36,261 bases of DNA, taken from the NCBI RefSeq assembly GCF_018613195.1, contig NZ_JAGGQQ010000020.1:1-36261 (forward strand), written 5' to 3'. Shown in pieces: positions 1 to 9,374 of this stretch. The position numbers and the translations under genes were made by a program. Within the stretch, counting starts at the first letter, position 1; every line of letters begins with the position of its first letter. Origin of the DNA: Bacillus sp. ISL-45 (GTDB taxonomy: Bacteria; Bacillota; Bacilli; Bacillales; Cytobacillaceae). Under the pieces are notes generated by a model. It saw only the letters and a list, made by a program, of their open reading frames with translations. It was not told the origin of the DNA and searched no databases.

Positions 1-183
1 TGTCGCAAACAGAAAACCACGAATGAAATCATTCCTCGCAACAAACGTATGCGTGAGTTTTACGACAAGAAGCGTGAAGAAGGAAAGCCATTTAAGGTAA
101 CAGTTATTGCTTGTGTAAATAAGCTTTTACATTGGATTTTTGCCCTATTAAAAAACAGAACCACTTTCCAAGATATAACTTAG
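1..183 (+). mobile_element. IS110-family transposase, C-terminal fragment
   Basis: The open frame enters from the left edge and stops at TAG 181-183, giving 60 residues. The basic stretch followed by a small C-terminal segment with VNKLLHWIFALLKNRTTF closely resembles the tail of IS110-type (DEDD plus Transposase_20) transposases, which end with a similar KLL..I.ALLKN..PF motif. The catalytic part lies outside the window, so I cannot tell whether the copy is intact. No terminal inverted repeat is expected, since IS110 elements usually lack one. Family assignment rests on the tail only. Confidence 0.7.
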
Positions 184-443
184 AAACAACATCTAACTAA
201 ATAACGAAAAACCTTCCAGTTCAGAGAATAAGAAGGTTATTTGGTATACCCTTTTTTAGTATATCACGGTTGAATTTTAAAATTTAATGAAAAATATTGA
301 CAAACTATTAGCTGGTTTTGTTCAATAAGGAATTCAACAAAAAAGGCCGCTAATCCTTCCTGGATCAACGCACCCGTTAGTTTAAGTACCATTATTCACA
401 TACTTTTTAAAAAGGGATTAAACAAATGAATTTGAACAATATA
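184..443. other. Intergenic region beside IS fragment, no gene seen
   Basis: No convincing gene. There is a weak hairpin (AACCTTC / GAAGGTT around 209-238) that could end IS transcription, and a short inverted repeat around 316-340 (TTGTT...AACAA). The stretch 345-400 resembles non-coding sequence that recurs in Bacillus genomes, but I cannot name it. Confidence 0.4.
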
Positions 444-755
444 CTAATCCCCTAATTTTGTTAAATCTGATAAAGATAATTGGTCAACTACTTCATATCC
501 GTTTCCTTTCCCTTTAGGTTTTTCAATAACTGTACCCATATTTGTTATTTGACCTAAACCTACTCCGTCTGGGAAACTATGAGCAATGACAATATTATTT
601 TTTTCCACAGCTGGCTTTGATCCTAATACTGACTGAAGACTATTCAGTATTCTTTGTCTGTTTCCACTTGGTAAATTTCCGCTCAACCTATATACATCAA
701 CCCAAAAGAGATCAACTTGAACATTTCCACTCCCAAATGCTACTTTTCTTAGGAA
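444..755 (-). pseudogene. Histidine-phosphatase-family remnant (C-terminal part)
   Basis: The minus-strand frame from 755 to 444 reads continuously as VAFGSGNVQVDLFWVDVYRL, then LSGNLPSGNRQRILNSL, then NIVIAHSFPDGVGLGQ and a conserved end (KPKGKGNGYEVVDQL...). This looks like the C-terminal half of a secreted histidine phosphatase (phosphoglycerate-mutase superfamily), including the second catalytic His in AHSF. Upstream it is closed by TGA at 756-758, and the N-terminal RHG catalytic motif is absent. A TTG at 684-686 could be called as a start, but it is internal to the conserved region. I read it as a remnant; the exact family is from memory. Confidence 0.5.
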
Positions 756-850
756 TCAAGTAATGATCTCTTCCAAGCCAACCCTTCCATTCCAAGTGAA
801 CTTTTTAATTTACTGCTAATGTATGTTATATATCCCGTCATTAAACCAAT

Positions 851-896
851 AAAAAAACAAACGGGAAAAATCGAGAACTATTCCCGTTTGTTTTTA
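851..896. terminator. Strong bidirectional terminator
   Basis: A 12-bp stem (AACAAACGGGAA / TTCCCGTTTGTT) is flanked by A and T runs on both sides. It closes the minus-strand ars/trxB/chrA operon and shields it from the IS/phosphatase remnants. Confidence 0.85.
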
Positions 897-917
897 AGCA
901 AAGATTTAATCCATATT

Positions 918-2116
918 CTAAATGAGTGTCATGAGTGTTCCACCTATAGCGCCTGATACTACAATAATCCAAGGTGGTAACTTCCAATAAACTAACATGC
1001 TAAACAATATCGCTGCAAATGCAAAGTCAATTGGTGCTAAGATTGAACTAGTCTAAATGGGTTGATAAAACGCTGAGATTAATATACCAACTACTGCTGC
1101 ATTTACTCCCATTAGGGCCCCCTTGACTTTAGGGTTTCGACGTAGGCTATCCCAAAATGGAAGTGTCCCTAAAATTAATAAAAATGCAGGTAAGAATATA
1201 GCAACTGTTGCGAGGATCCCCCCTTCCCATCCATTCATGACAGCACCTAGATAGGCTGCAAATGTAAATAACGGACCTGGTACAGCTTGGGCTGCCCCAT
1301 ATCCTGCAAGAAACGCCTCTTCACTCAACCAGCCAGTCGGTACAAATTCCCGTTCAAGCAATGGTAAAACGACGTGTCCTCCTCCAAATACAAGAGAACC
1401 AGAACGGTAGAAACTATCAAACATAGCAATCCAGTGAATTGAGGTAACTTCTCTTAATATTGGAAGAAGAATGAGTAAACCAAAAAACAATACTAAACAT
1501 ACTAATGCAAAGCCACGGCTAATCGGAAAACTAACTCTATCATCAGACTCATCTTTATGTTGTCTATAAATCAGGAAACCAATGAATGCTCATAGGAGAA
1601 TAATTCCCACTTGAGTAAATGCTGTTTGCCACAATAATGTAACGATTAAAGCTAACAATGCGATTGCTTTTCTTTTTAAATCAGGAGTTAGCTTTTGAGC
1701 CATTCCTAAAATAGCATGTGCAACGACGGCAACGGCAACAATTTTTAAGCCATGAACCCATCCTGCGTCACTAACATCAAACCCGTTAAGAATCAACGCA
1801 AAAATAATTAGTGCAAGTACAGAAGGTATTGTAAAACCTAGAAATGAAACAATCCCACCTAATACTCCCGCACGCATGACACCTATACCTATTCCTACCT
1901 GACTACTAGAGGGCCTGGTAAGAACTGACATAAAGCAACTAAGTCAGCATAACTTTTTTCATCCATCCACTTCCTTCTACGGATATATTCATCATGAAAA
2001 TACCCCAAATGGGCAATAGGCCCACCGAATGATGTGAAACCTAATCTAGTCGATACCATTAAAATTTCAAGTAATGATTTAAATAGACTTTTTTCTTTCG
2101 CTATTGATTTATCCAC
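918..2116 (-). pseudogene. chrA: Chromate transporter ChrA, broken by three lesions
   Basis: Read together, three frames rebuild a full-length two-domain CHR-family chromate/proton antiporter of about 390 aa. The N-terminal half starts at GTG 2114-2116 (MDKSIAKEKSL...) and carries the FGGP motif; the second half carries FGGGHVVLPLL and AVPGPL. Lesions: a one-base deletion near 1911 (QFLPGP switches frame before SSQVGIG), an in-frame TGA at 1590-1592 (IILL*AFIGFL), and a TAG at 1053-1055 where a Trp is likely (FYQPI*TSSIL). After the TAG the frame stays open to TAG 918-920 with a normal last membrane segment. It is the last gene of the ars/trxB operon. Three independent lesions make sequencing error an unlikely full explanation. 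Confidence 0.85.
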
Positions 2117-2164
2117 TAGCCTTCTCCTTCTGTTGTAAAAGATTTATGGGCTAATCGGTCCCCT

Positions 2165-3139
<975 letters not shown>

Positions 3140-3158
3140 TTATGAATCTTCGTTGCCT

Positions 3159-3587
3159 TTAAGCGTTCGGATAGATTTTCTTTAATGCTTCCTTCATCTC
3201 TGGTTTTACATTAATTTTTGGTCTAACTGATTTTGCTATTTCCTCTGCAGCGTCAATAGTATTAGCTTGACCCAAATCGAGAAGTGTTCCAACTGCAACC
3301 GTCCCTGTGCGATTGCTGCCTCCCATGCAGTGAAAATAAATCTTCTTTCCTTCGTTGTAGGCATTTACGACTTCATTTATCGCCTTCTTAATAGCTTCTT
3401 CTTGGCGCTTTTCATCGTCCACAATTGGACTATGAATACGGTTATAATCAGAAGCTTCTTCAGGGGATTCTGCACGCAAATCAAAGATGACATCTACCTT
3501 TTCATTTTTCATAACGTCATGGACATCATCTGCACCGCCAATAAAAATACGATCCTTAATTAGTGCATGATAGTTTTTTTCACTCAT
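3159..3587 (-). CDS. Dual-specificity/tyrosine phosphatase-like protein
   Basis: A 142-aa cysteine phosphatase. The signature HCMGGSNRTG (86-95) matches HCxxGxxR(T/S) with nucleophile Cys87 and Arg93; a DLR segment (36-38) and an aspartate-rich loop (57-58) could supply the general acid. The small size fits single-domain dual-specificity phosphatases. It lies between the HesB-like gene and trxB in the ars operon. Because phosphatases of this chemistry can bind arsenate, a role in arsenate handling is conceivable, but the substrate is unknown. RBS AGGGAGG lies before the ATG. Confident for the fold, not for the role. Confidence 0.85.
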   Translation of the reverse strand: MSEKNYHALIKDRIFIGGADDVHDVMKNEKVDVIFDLRAESPEEASDYNRIHSPIVDDEKRQEEAIKKAINEVVNAYNEGKKIYFHCMGGSNRTGTVAVGTLLDLGQANTIDAAEEIAKSVRPKINVKPEMKEALKKIYPNA

Positions 3588-3604
3588 TATTAAATCCTCC
3601 CTAA

Positions 3605-3883
3605 TTAACAGCAGTCACTTTCGTTTCCTAGCAGAACAAATGCATTTTTATCTTCTGACACATCTAATGTTAGACCCTCGATATGTTCTTCAATATTTAG
3701 GTCTATTGCAACCCTGATTTCATTTATAGTTACTACTTTATCCTCTGCTTCCGGCTCATCCAGAGCCAGTCCAACCTGTGGCTTTCCTCAGCCAAAGCCC
3801 GCAAAGTAAACGCGGATGCCACCGGCAGCTTGATCATGAAATACTTGCTTCAAAAGATCACGCGCATCATTGGTGATTTGCAT
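3605..3883 (-). CDS. HesB/IscA-like protein with in-frame TGA (candidate selenoprotein)
   Basis: ATG 3881-3883 to TAA 3605-3607 gives 92 residues with one TGA at codon 32 (3788-3790). The product begins MQITNDARDLLKQVF, reads GIRVYFAGFG-[TGA]-GKPQVGLALDEP, continues with a normal Fe-S_biosyn (HesB/YadR/YfhF) body, and ends ESDCC. Homologues carry Cys at exactly the TGA position (GFGCGGP), and HesB-like selenoproteins with Sec there are a described bacterial family. The frame stays open and conserved after the TGA. A 7-bp hairpin suited to a bacterial SECIS lies 19-37 nt downstream of it. It sits between arsA and the phosphatase in the ars operon. The alternative is a one-base Cys-to-stop mutation: the neighbouring chrA is decayed, and no sel genes are in the window. 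Confidence 0.75.
3751..3769 (-). promoter_or_regulatory. Candidate bacterial SECIS hairpin
   Basis: On the minus strand CTGGCTC and GAGCCGG pair over 7 bp (one U-G) around the loop UGGAU. The loop begins 26 nt after the TGA, inside the 16-37 nt window described for bacterial SECIS elements, and has G in one of its first two positions. An alternative smaller hairpin closer to the TGA has GU in its loop. Functional only if the cell has SelB and tRNA-Sec. Confidence 0.5.
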
Positions 3884-3905
3884 TATTTCTCAACCCTTCA
3901 AAAAT

Positions 3906-5675
3906 TTATTTTAAGTAATTTTGCAAGTGTTTATAACCCGAATTATCTTGATTAATAAGCGGAACAATTGCACATTTAACAGCTAGTTCCTTATCTACTT
4001 TCTCGATCCATCTTTCTTCTGATATAGCTCTCCCACTTAAAACAGGATCAATAGTTTTAGTAGCGTACAGGCTTTGATTTACTACCCACCATTTAGGCTG
4101 AATACCAGCTCGCTTTAAATCTTCCTGTAAACGGCTCGCTTCCAGAACAGGTGTAGCTTCCGCCAAAGTAACAATTACTACACTTGTCTCTCGTGGATTT
4201 CTTAAACGGGGCAAAAGCTTTTCCACGCTCTCTGGTACTTCACCTGTAGAACGTGCTAGTTCTTTATGAAAGGACTGAGCAGCATCTAACAGTAGTAAAG
4301 TATGGCCAGTGGGTGCAGTATCAATAACGACGATTTCATCCTGTGAACGGTTCACAACTTCTGCAAACGCTCGGAAAATAGCGATTTCCTCTGTACATGG
4401 AGAATTCAAATCTTCTTCAAGATAAGCAATACCAGCTTCATCTAACTCTTTGCTGGCTTTTGAAAGAACTTCATTTTTGTAAGCTTCCACTTCATGCTTG
4501 GGATCAATTCTACTGATGGTTAGCAACTCATTAATTTTTTCATCCCGGAACATAAATTCAAGATGTGCCGCCGGGTCAGTGGTAGTTAAATGAACTTTCT
4601 TTTCCTCTTCCACTAGTCCAAGTGCAATTGTCGATGCCATCGTCGTTTTTCCTACTCCGCCTTTGCCCATGGTTAAAATAACCCTGGTTCCATTAATGGA
4701 GAAATCCTTAATGACTTCTTTCAAACCAGCTAAATCATATTTTAGGGCTGTAGAAGGTGTTTCTGAAGCTGACATCGTATAATGTTTTAATAGAAAACGC
4801 AGATTCTCAATTCCAGTTAAAGAATAAGAGACAAATGGTAAACAAAATGAGGGTACTTGTTTCAAAGAATCGGGCAACTTATTTAAAGCATTTCGTTGCT
4901 TTTGATAAAAGGAAGTGGAAACCTCATCAGTCGGAACATATTGCTTCATCAAACCATTGATAATTAATAATTGTTTCGTAATCCCTATCTCTCTCAATTC
5001 CTGTGAGGCTCTATCAGCTTCGAATAAAGATGATTCATCTGGTCTTGTCACCATGACTAAAGTAGTTTTAGCAGGGTCTGATAGTGCAGCAACTGTCTTA
5101 GAGTAAATATCCTTCTTTTCTGAAAGCCCTGATAGAGGCCCTAAACAAGAAGCTCCATGTGTACTCTCTTCTAGAAATCCTGTCCATGCATTAGGAAGTT
5201 GAAGAAGTCTCAATGTATGTCCCGTTGGCGCAGTGTCAAAAATGATATGGTCATACCCTTCTACAATTGCTGGATCTGCAAGCAAACTAGTAAATTCATC
5301 AAAAGCAGCTATTTCAACTGTACAAGCACCGGATAATTGTTCCTCCATTGTTAATACAACAGAATCAGGAAGCTTCCCTCGGTATGGGCCAACCACTTTT
5401 TCTCGGTAAGTTTTTGCCGCCTCTTCAGGATCTAAATTACATGCAAAAAGATTATTTACACTTGGCATAGACAATGGAGTATTTGATAATTCAATATCTA
5501 AAACATCTTGCAGATTAGAGGCCGGATCCGTACTAACTAATAATACTTTTTTTCCTTGATCAGCTAAAAAAACGGCAGTCGCACATGCTGTAGATGTTTT
5601 CCCTACTCCGCCTTTACCTGTAAAAAACAGAAATGGGGTGTTAACAGCTACTTTAGGATTAAAAGGTTGGTACAT
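3906..5675 (-). CDS. arsA: Arsenite-activated ATPase ArsA
   Basis: A 589-aa tandem-repeat ATPase that energises ArsB. Each half has a P-loop GKGGVGKT (about 20-27 and 336-343), a signal motif DTAPTGHTL, and a Cys before the EIAxF helix (SGACTVEIAAF and NSPCTEEIAIF). A further Cys in GASCLGPL completes the usual As(III)/Sb(III) site. The length matches full ArsA rather than the single-domain Get3 relatives. It follows arsD by 15 bp. As(III) is received from ArsD and passed to ArsB at the membrane. Confidence 0.95.
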   Translation of the reverse strand: MYQPFNPKVAVNTPFLFFTGKGGVGKTSTACATAVFLADQGKKVLLVSTDPASNLQDVLDIELSNTPLSMPSVNNLFACNLDPEEAAKTYREKVVGPYRGKLPDSVVLTMEEQLSGACTVEIAAFDEFTSLLADPAIVEGYDHIIFDTAPTGHTLRLLQLPNAWTGFLEESTHGASCLGPLSGLSEKKDIYSKTVAALSDPAKTTLVMVTRPDESSLFEADRASQELREIGITKQLLIINGLMKQYVPTDEVSTSFYQKQRNALNKLPDSLKQVPSFCLPFVSYSLTGIENLRFLLKHYTMSASETPSTALKYDLAGLKEVIKDFSINGTRVILTMGKGGVGKTTMASTIALGLVEEEKKVHLTTTDPAAHLEFMFRDEKINELLTISRIDPKHEVEAYKNEVLSKASKELDEAGIAYLEEDLNSPCTEEIAIFRAFAEVVNRSQDEIVVIDTAPTGHTLLLLDAAQSFHKELARSTGEVPESVEKLLPRLRNPRETSVVIVTLAEATPVLEASRLQEDLKRAGIQPKWWVVNQSLYATKTIDPVLSGRAISEERWIEKVDKELAVKCAIVPLINQDNSGYKHLQNYLK

Positions 5676-5690
5676 GTTTTCACTTCTTTC

Positions 5691-6047
5691 TTACTTGAAA
5701 TCAATTTTCTTAACGGATTTCTTTTCTTTAAGTTCAGAAATACTTAAACCTGACCATTCTGAGAGCTGTTCATTTGTAGGATACTTCCCTAATGCAATAA
5801 TCTCTCCATCTAATAACGTGACTGGCAATGCATCTGCACCTTTTTCATGAAGTATTTTATTTACAGCCTCATTTTTCGCAAATTTTCCCGGCTCGTTTGC
5901 CAAGTTGTATCGAGAAATATCAAAACCCTTTTTTTGTAAAAGGAATACTGCAGAAGCCATCCTTGTCAATTCCGGATCAACACTTGGTCCACATACTCCA
6001 GTAGGACAACATAATGCAGGATCAAAGATTTCGACTTTTTTCATCAA
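5691..6047 (-). CDS. arsD: Arsenic metallochaperone ArsD
   Basis: 118 aa from the first ATG; a second ATG follows at once, so the start could be 6044. The N-terminal DPALCCPTGVCG gives the Cys pair and third Cys that bind As(III) (Cys12, 13 and 18 in the usual numbering with the second Met). The thioredoxin-like fold continues with a cis-Pro loop (ALPVTLLDGE). It lacks the extra C-terminal Cys pairs seen in some enterobacterial versions. It hands As(III) to ArsA and can act as a weak co-repressor. It lies between arsC and arsA. Confidence 0.93.
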   Translation of the reverse strand: MMKKVEIFDPALCCPTGVCGPSVDPELTRMASAVFLLQKKGFDISRYNLANEPGKFAKNEAVNKILHEKGADALPVTLLDGEIIALGKYPTNEQLSEWSGLSISELKEKKSVKKIDFK

Positions 6048-6103
6048 AAAACTCCTTTAGCTTTGAAAATAGCCAAGAGAATATACCTCTTGGCTAATAA
6101 GAT

Positions 6104-6523
6104 TTACTTACCTGTTTCCGCAAATGTTTTGATTCGGTCTTTAATCTCATCACGTACACGCTGGAAGAAAGCCCATTTCTCTTCTTCTGTACCTTCAGCT
6201 TTTGCTGGGTCATCAAAACCCCAATGCTCACGTTTTACGTGTGGTGGTGTCATTGGGCAATGCTCATCTGCATGGCCACAAAGAGTAACGACTAGATCAG
6301 CGTTATTCAGGATTTGAGGGTCAATCACATCAGATGTGTGGTTGGAAATATCTACTCCTGCCTCTTTCATCGCTTTTACTGCATTAGGATTTAAGCCGTG
6401 CGCTTCTAGGCCAGCACTCTTAACTTCCCACTCATCTCCAAGATATTGTTTAGCCCAGCCTTCAGCCATTTGGCTTCTGCAAGAGTTTCCAGTACATAAA
6501 AAGTAGAGTGTTTTTTTAGTCAT
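6104..6523 (-). CDS. arsC: Arsenate reductase ArsC, thioredoxin type
   Basis: 139 aa, a low-molecular-weight phosphatase-fold enzyme. The P-loop CTGNSCRS holds nucleophile Cys10 and Cys15; the redox helix has Cys82 and Cys89 ([11 protein letters not shown]), exactly the spacing of the B. subtilis and S. aureus enzymes. It reduces arsenate to arsenite through a Cys10-Cys82-Cys89 relay with thioredoxin, in keeping with trxB in the same operon. It begins 18 bp after arsB with a GGGAG-type RBS. Confidence 0.97.
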   Translation of the reverse strand: MTKKTLYFLCTGNSCRSQMAEGWAKQYLGDEWEVKSAGLEAHGLNPNAVKAMKEAGVDISNHTSDVIDPQILNNADLVVTLCGHADEHCPMTPPHVKREHWGFDDPAKAEGTEEEKWAFFQRVRDEIKDRIKTFAETGK

Positions 6524-6541
6524 CGTTAATTCGCTCCCTTG

Positions 6542-7843
6542 TTAGATAATTAGTAACCAAATATATAGTCCTACAAGTGTAATAAACAAAGTAGGGATGG
6601 TTAAAATGATTCCTGTTTTAAAATAAGTGCCCCATGAAATCTTTACGCCTTTCAAAGAAAGAACGTGGAGCCATAGAAGTGTTGCCAATGAACCAATCGG
6701 AGTAATCTTCGGACCCAAGTCTGAACCAATGATATTTGCGTATATAAGTGATTCTCGGATAACTCCTGTTGTGTTAGTATCTGCAATCGCCAAAGCATCT
6801 ATCATGACTGTTGGCATATTGTTCATAATTGAAGACAAAATTGCTGCAATAAAACCCATGCTGATTGTTGCGACAAACAAGCCCTGATCAGCCGCAACCT
6901 GGATAACATCTGCAAGGATGTTCGTCAAACCAGCGTTTCGCAGTCCATAAACGACTACGTACATTCCAATCGAGAAGAAGACGATTGCCCAGGGTGCTCC
7001 TTTTACAACATTTGAAGTGTGGACAGCAGGGCTTCTTCTAGCCATGATCAAAAAGAAAATGGCAACGATACCCGCAATAAACGATACCGGGATATTCAGG
7101 AATTCACTTGCGAAATATCCGACAAGCAGGATACCTAATACAACCCACGAAAGTCTGAACATCTTCATATCCTTGATTGCTTCTACCGGCTTCTTCAAGT
7201 CAGACATCTCATAGTTCTTTGGGATGCTTTTACGGAAGAATAAATATAAAACCAAAATACTTGCTGCTAAAGAGAAGAAGTTTGGCACGATCATTCGAGA
7301 AGCATATTCGACGAATCCAATATCAAAGAAATCGGCGGAGACTATATTTACCAAGTTACTTACTACTAATGGCAATGAAGTCGTATCGGCAATGAATCCA
7401 CTCGCGATAATAAAAGGAAACACCATTTTTTCTTCAAATTTCAGATTCCGCACCATCGCCAAAACAATTGGTGTCAAAATCAAGGCCGCCCCATCGTTCG
7501 CAAACAACGCAGCTACGGCTGCACCCAACAGAGACACGTAAACAAACATTTTAATACCGTTGCCTTTTGCAGCTCGTGCCATGTGCAATGCAGACCATTC
7601 AAAAAATCCAATTTCGTCTAAAATGAGGGAAATAATAATGATAGCGATAAATGCTAGTGTCGCATTCCAGACAATCCCGGTAACATCAATAACGTCCTGG
7701 AAATCGACAACACCAAAGATTAGGGCCAAAATCGCTCCACCTACCGCTGACCAGCCAATTCCCAGCCCTTTAGGCTGCCATATTACCAAAGTCAGTGTCA
7801 CTAGGAAGATAAGTGAAGCTATAATTGCTAATGACAAATTCAA
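6542..7843 (-). CDS. arsB: Arsenite efflux permease ArsB
   Basis: 433 aa and very hydrophobic, with about 11-12 membrane segments, as in ArsB/NhaD-type permeases. Recognisable stretches are [42 protein letters not shown] and [14 protein letters not shown]. It expels As(III)/Sb(III), alone with the proton gradient or with ArsA. It starts 9 bp after arsR, with GGAGGTGTTTG just upstream, so the two are co-transcribed. Confidence 0.95.
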   Translation of the reverse strand: MNLSLAIIASLIFLVTLTLVIWQPKGLGIGWSAVGGAILALIFGVVDFQDVIDVTGIVWNATLAFIAIIIISLILDEIGFFEWSALHMARAAKGNGIKMFVYVSLLGAAVAALFANDGAALILTPIVLAMVRNLKFEEKMVFPFIIASGFIADTTSLPLVVSNLVNIVSADFFDIGFVEYASRMIVPNFFSLAASILVLYLFFRKSIPKNYEMSDLKKPVEAIKDMKMFRLSWVVLGILLVGYFASEFLNIPVSFIAGIVAIFFLIMARRSPAVHTSNVVKGAPWAIVFFSIGMYVVVYGLRNAGLTNILADVIQVAADQGLFVATISMGFIAAILSSIMNNMPTVMIDALAIADTNTTGVIRESLIYANIIGSDLGPKITPIGSLATLLWLHVLSLKGVKISWGTYFKTGIILTIPTLFITLVGLYIWLLII

Positions 7844-7852
7844 ACACCTCCG

Positions 7853-8197
7853 TTATTCACAAGAAATTCGTTTTCCTTGCTTTTCAAGTTCTGTTAATTT
7901 TTCTTCCTGACTAGGCAGTGCATTTAAAAGCAATTGTACAAAATCAAATTGTTCATACTCCTGATTAAGCGAGTAAAAGATCCATTGGCCTCTCCTGCTT
8001 TCTTTTACCAGCCCAGCATCCTTTAATTTTCGGATATGCTGGCTAATAGCCGGCTGACTTGTATCGAAAATCTCTACAAATTCACAAACACAGCAATCAT
8101 GGTCGGCTAGGATCTTCACCATAGTTAATCTTGTTTTGTCACCGAGAAGCTTTAGCAAAGCTGCAGCATGTTCAATATCTATACCTTGTTTTATCAT
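7853..8197 (-). CDS. arsR: Arsenical resistance repressor ArsR
   Basis: 114 aa, ArsR/SmtB winged helix. The metal-sensing segment DHDCCVCEF has Cys35, Cys36 and Cys38 in the alpha-3 position (ELCVCDL in the classic repressor), so As(III) binding should release DNA. The recognition helix is SQPAISQHIRKLKDAGLV. It is first in the operon and reads from a promoter overlapping a CACTT/AAGTG palindrome (see that entry). RBS TGGAGGT lies 7 bases before ATG. Confidence 0.95.
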   Translation of the reverse strand: MIKQGIDIEHAAALLKLLGDKTRLTMVKILADHDCCVCEFVEIFDTSQPAISQHIRKLKDAGLVKESRRGQWIFYSLNQEYEQFDFVQLLLNALPSQEEKLTELEKQGKRISCE

Positions 8198-8222
8198 CGC
8201 ACATTACCTCCATCACGGAATC

Positions 8223-8254
8223 ATAATATAATAATACACTTATATAATCAAGTG
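8223..8254 (-). promoter_or_regulatory. ars promoter with ArsR operator
   Basis: On the minus strand -35 TTGATT (8246-8251), 17-nt spacer and -10 TATTAT (8223-8228). An inverted repeat CACTT (8237-8241) / AAGTG (8250-8254) covers the -35 and spacer, where a bound ArsR would block RNA polymerase. The distance to the arsR start leaves a 5' leader of about 20 nt. Confidence 0.75.
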
Positions 8255-8269
8255 CTTATATGTAAAATA

Positions 8270-8465
8270 AATATTAAGCTAATGTAAATTTTCTAATTGT
8301 TAGTTTGCTCCCAACAAACTGTTTTATGAACTTGAAAATTATTTAAAGAACTAAGATATAATTACATCATAAACATTTAAACTATTGGTGTATTGTCGTC
8401 AGTTTTTATTGGAAGGATTAGTAGATACTTTAAAAGGAAAGCCAAAAAGTAAATTGGTTTAGGAA
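8270..8465. other. Intergenic region between arsR and ynfA
   Basis: AT-rich, divergent spacer. A small hairpin (AGTTTG/CAAACT, about 8301-8319) and a possible plus-strand promoter (TTGAAA 8332-8337, TATAAT 8357-8362, spacer 19, slightly long) lie ahead of the ynfA-like gene. No gene seen. Confidence 0.4.
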
Positions 8466-8801
8466 GTGATTAGAATTTTACATGCAATTATATTGTTTTT
8501 ATTCGCTGGTTTAGCTGAAATTGGCGGAGGCTACTTAATTTGGCTATGGCTAAGAGAAGGAAAACCATATTACTGGGGATTAGCTGGCGGGATTGCCTTA
8601 GCTCTCTATGGTGTTATAGCGACATTTCAGACATTTCCATCATTCGGCAGAGTTTATGCGGCTTATGGTGGAGTGTTTATTGTCTTATCCGTTTTATGGG
8701 GATGGGGAATTGATAGAAAAACACCTGATTTATACGATTGGTTAGGTGCAGGAATATGTATTCTTGGCGTTTCAGTAATGTTATTTTCACCACGCCAGTA
8801 G
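8466..8801 (+). CDS. YnfA/UPF0060 family small membrane protein
   Basis: About 111 aa with four membrane helices. The motifs [20 protein letters not shown] near the N-terminus and [23 protein letters not shown] mark the UPF0060 (YnfA) family, a small transporter type related to SMR efflux pumps whose substrate is not well settled. The GTG start at 8466 has AGGA only 1-2 bases upstream, so the true start is uncertain; the conserved region begins about 10 residues in. It forms a two-gene unit with the following ORF, 14 bp away. Confidence 0.85.
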   Translation: MIRILHAIILFLFAGLAEIGGGYLIWLWLREGKPYYWGLAGGIALALYGVIATFQTFPSFGRVYAAYGGVFIVLSVLWGWGIDRKTPDLYDWLGAGICILGVSVMLFSPRQ

Positions 8802-8815
8802 AAGGAGAATCTTTG

Positions 8816-9016
8816 ATGGTCATACAAGCTAATATGTCACCTGGAGCAATTGTTGATGTTTGGGAAAAAACTGCCGATGTTTTTACAAAGTATAATATTC
8901 CTCTTGTAAATCAATCTTTGGAAACTCTGGTCAACAATAACCTTTTGATTTTGCTGCTTCAAGAACTAAATTCGATCGTAGGAAGTTCTACTGCAACTTG
9001 TATTGAAGGCGGCTGA
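8816..9016 (+). CDS. Small ScdA_N/DUF542-like protein
   Basis: 66 aa from ATG 8816, chosen because GAAGGAG stands 8 bases before it; an upstream in-frame ATG overlaps ynfA. The segment IVDVWEKTADVFTKYNIPLV-NQSLETLV resembles the N-terminal domain of ScdA/YtfE/RIC iron-sulfur repair proteins (KTADVFxKYxIDFCCGGxxSLEE). Here the CCGG is replaced by PLVN, so the usual Cys pair is missing. A single Cys lies near the end in TCIEGG. Function unknown; it may be a fold relative only. Confidence 0.55.
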   Translation: MVIQANMSPGAIVDVWEKTADVFTKYNIPLVNQSLETLVNNNLLILLLQELNSIVGSSTATCIEGG

Positions 9017-9032
9017 CAAATGCCTTTAAAAG

Positions 9033-9066
9033 AAGAGTAGTTTACTCTTTAATTAAGGTTTTTTCA
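9033..9066 (+). terminator. Probable terminator after ynfA unit
   Basis: Perfect 7-bp stem AAGAGTA/TACTCTT (loop GTT), then a short gap and TTTTTT at 9060-9065. The spacing to the T-run is longer than ideal. Confidence 0.5.
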
Positions 9067-9319
9067 TAAACATTGTTGCTTCTCAACGAAAGCACGCGGT
9101 CAGCCTCGGCTTATTCGCTGATCAAATCTGCAACGGTTGCTCCGTTTATAGCCAGCAATTGCAAATAGGATCAACAGTCCGAAGTTACAACCAAAACCCA
9201 CCAGTAAACATTGAAGTGGCTATTCAAATTCAGGTAAATGTTGACTGCTTCTGTTCCAGCTGAGTTAATGCTGATTCTCCATATCAGGATAAGCAATGCC
9301 TGATACCGACCCACTACCA
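9067..9319. other. Non-coding stretch, possible degraded gene
   Basis: No intact frame. On the minus strand a hydrophobic peptide (about 9289-9170, ending HFNVYWWVLVVTS) runs to a stop, and another frame continues with FGLLILFAIAGYKRS. This suggests a decayed membrane-protein tail, but I cannot identify the parent family. Confidence 0.25.
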
Positions 9320-9356
9320 AAAATAAAGAGACTGTCAAGATTACCTGACAGTCTTT
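9320..9356. terminator. Terminator of the ltaS-like gene
   Basis: 9-bp perfect stem AGACTGTCA/TGACAGTCT (9329-9337, 9346-9354). In the minus direction it is followed by CTTTATTTTT. It is placed 20 bp after the ltaS stop. Confidence 0.8.
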
Positions 9357-9374
9357 CTTAGTTTCAACTCTAGT

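Noticed and set aside
1590-1592. chrA TGA as a second selenocysteine codon
   Set aside because: The same gene also has a frameshift and a TAG, there is no Cys at that site in the family as I know it, and no suitable hairpin was noted.
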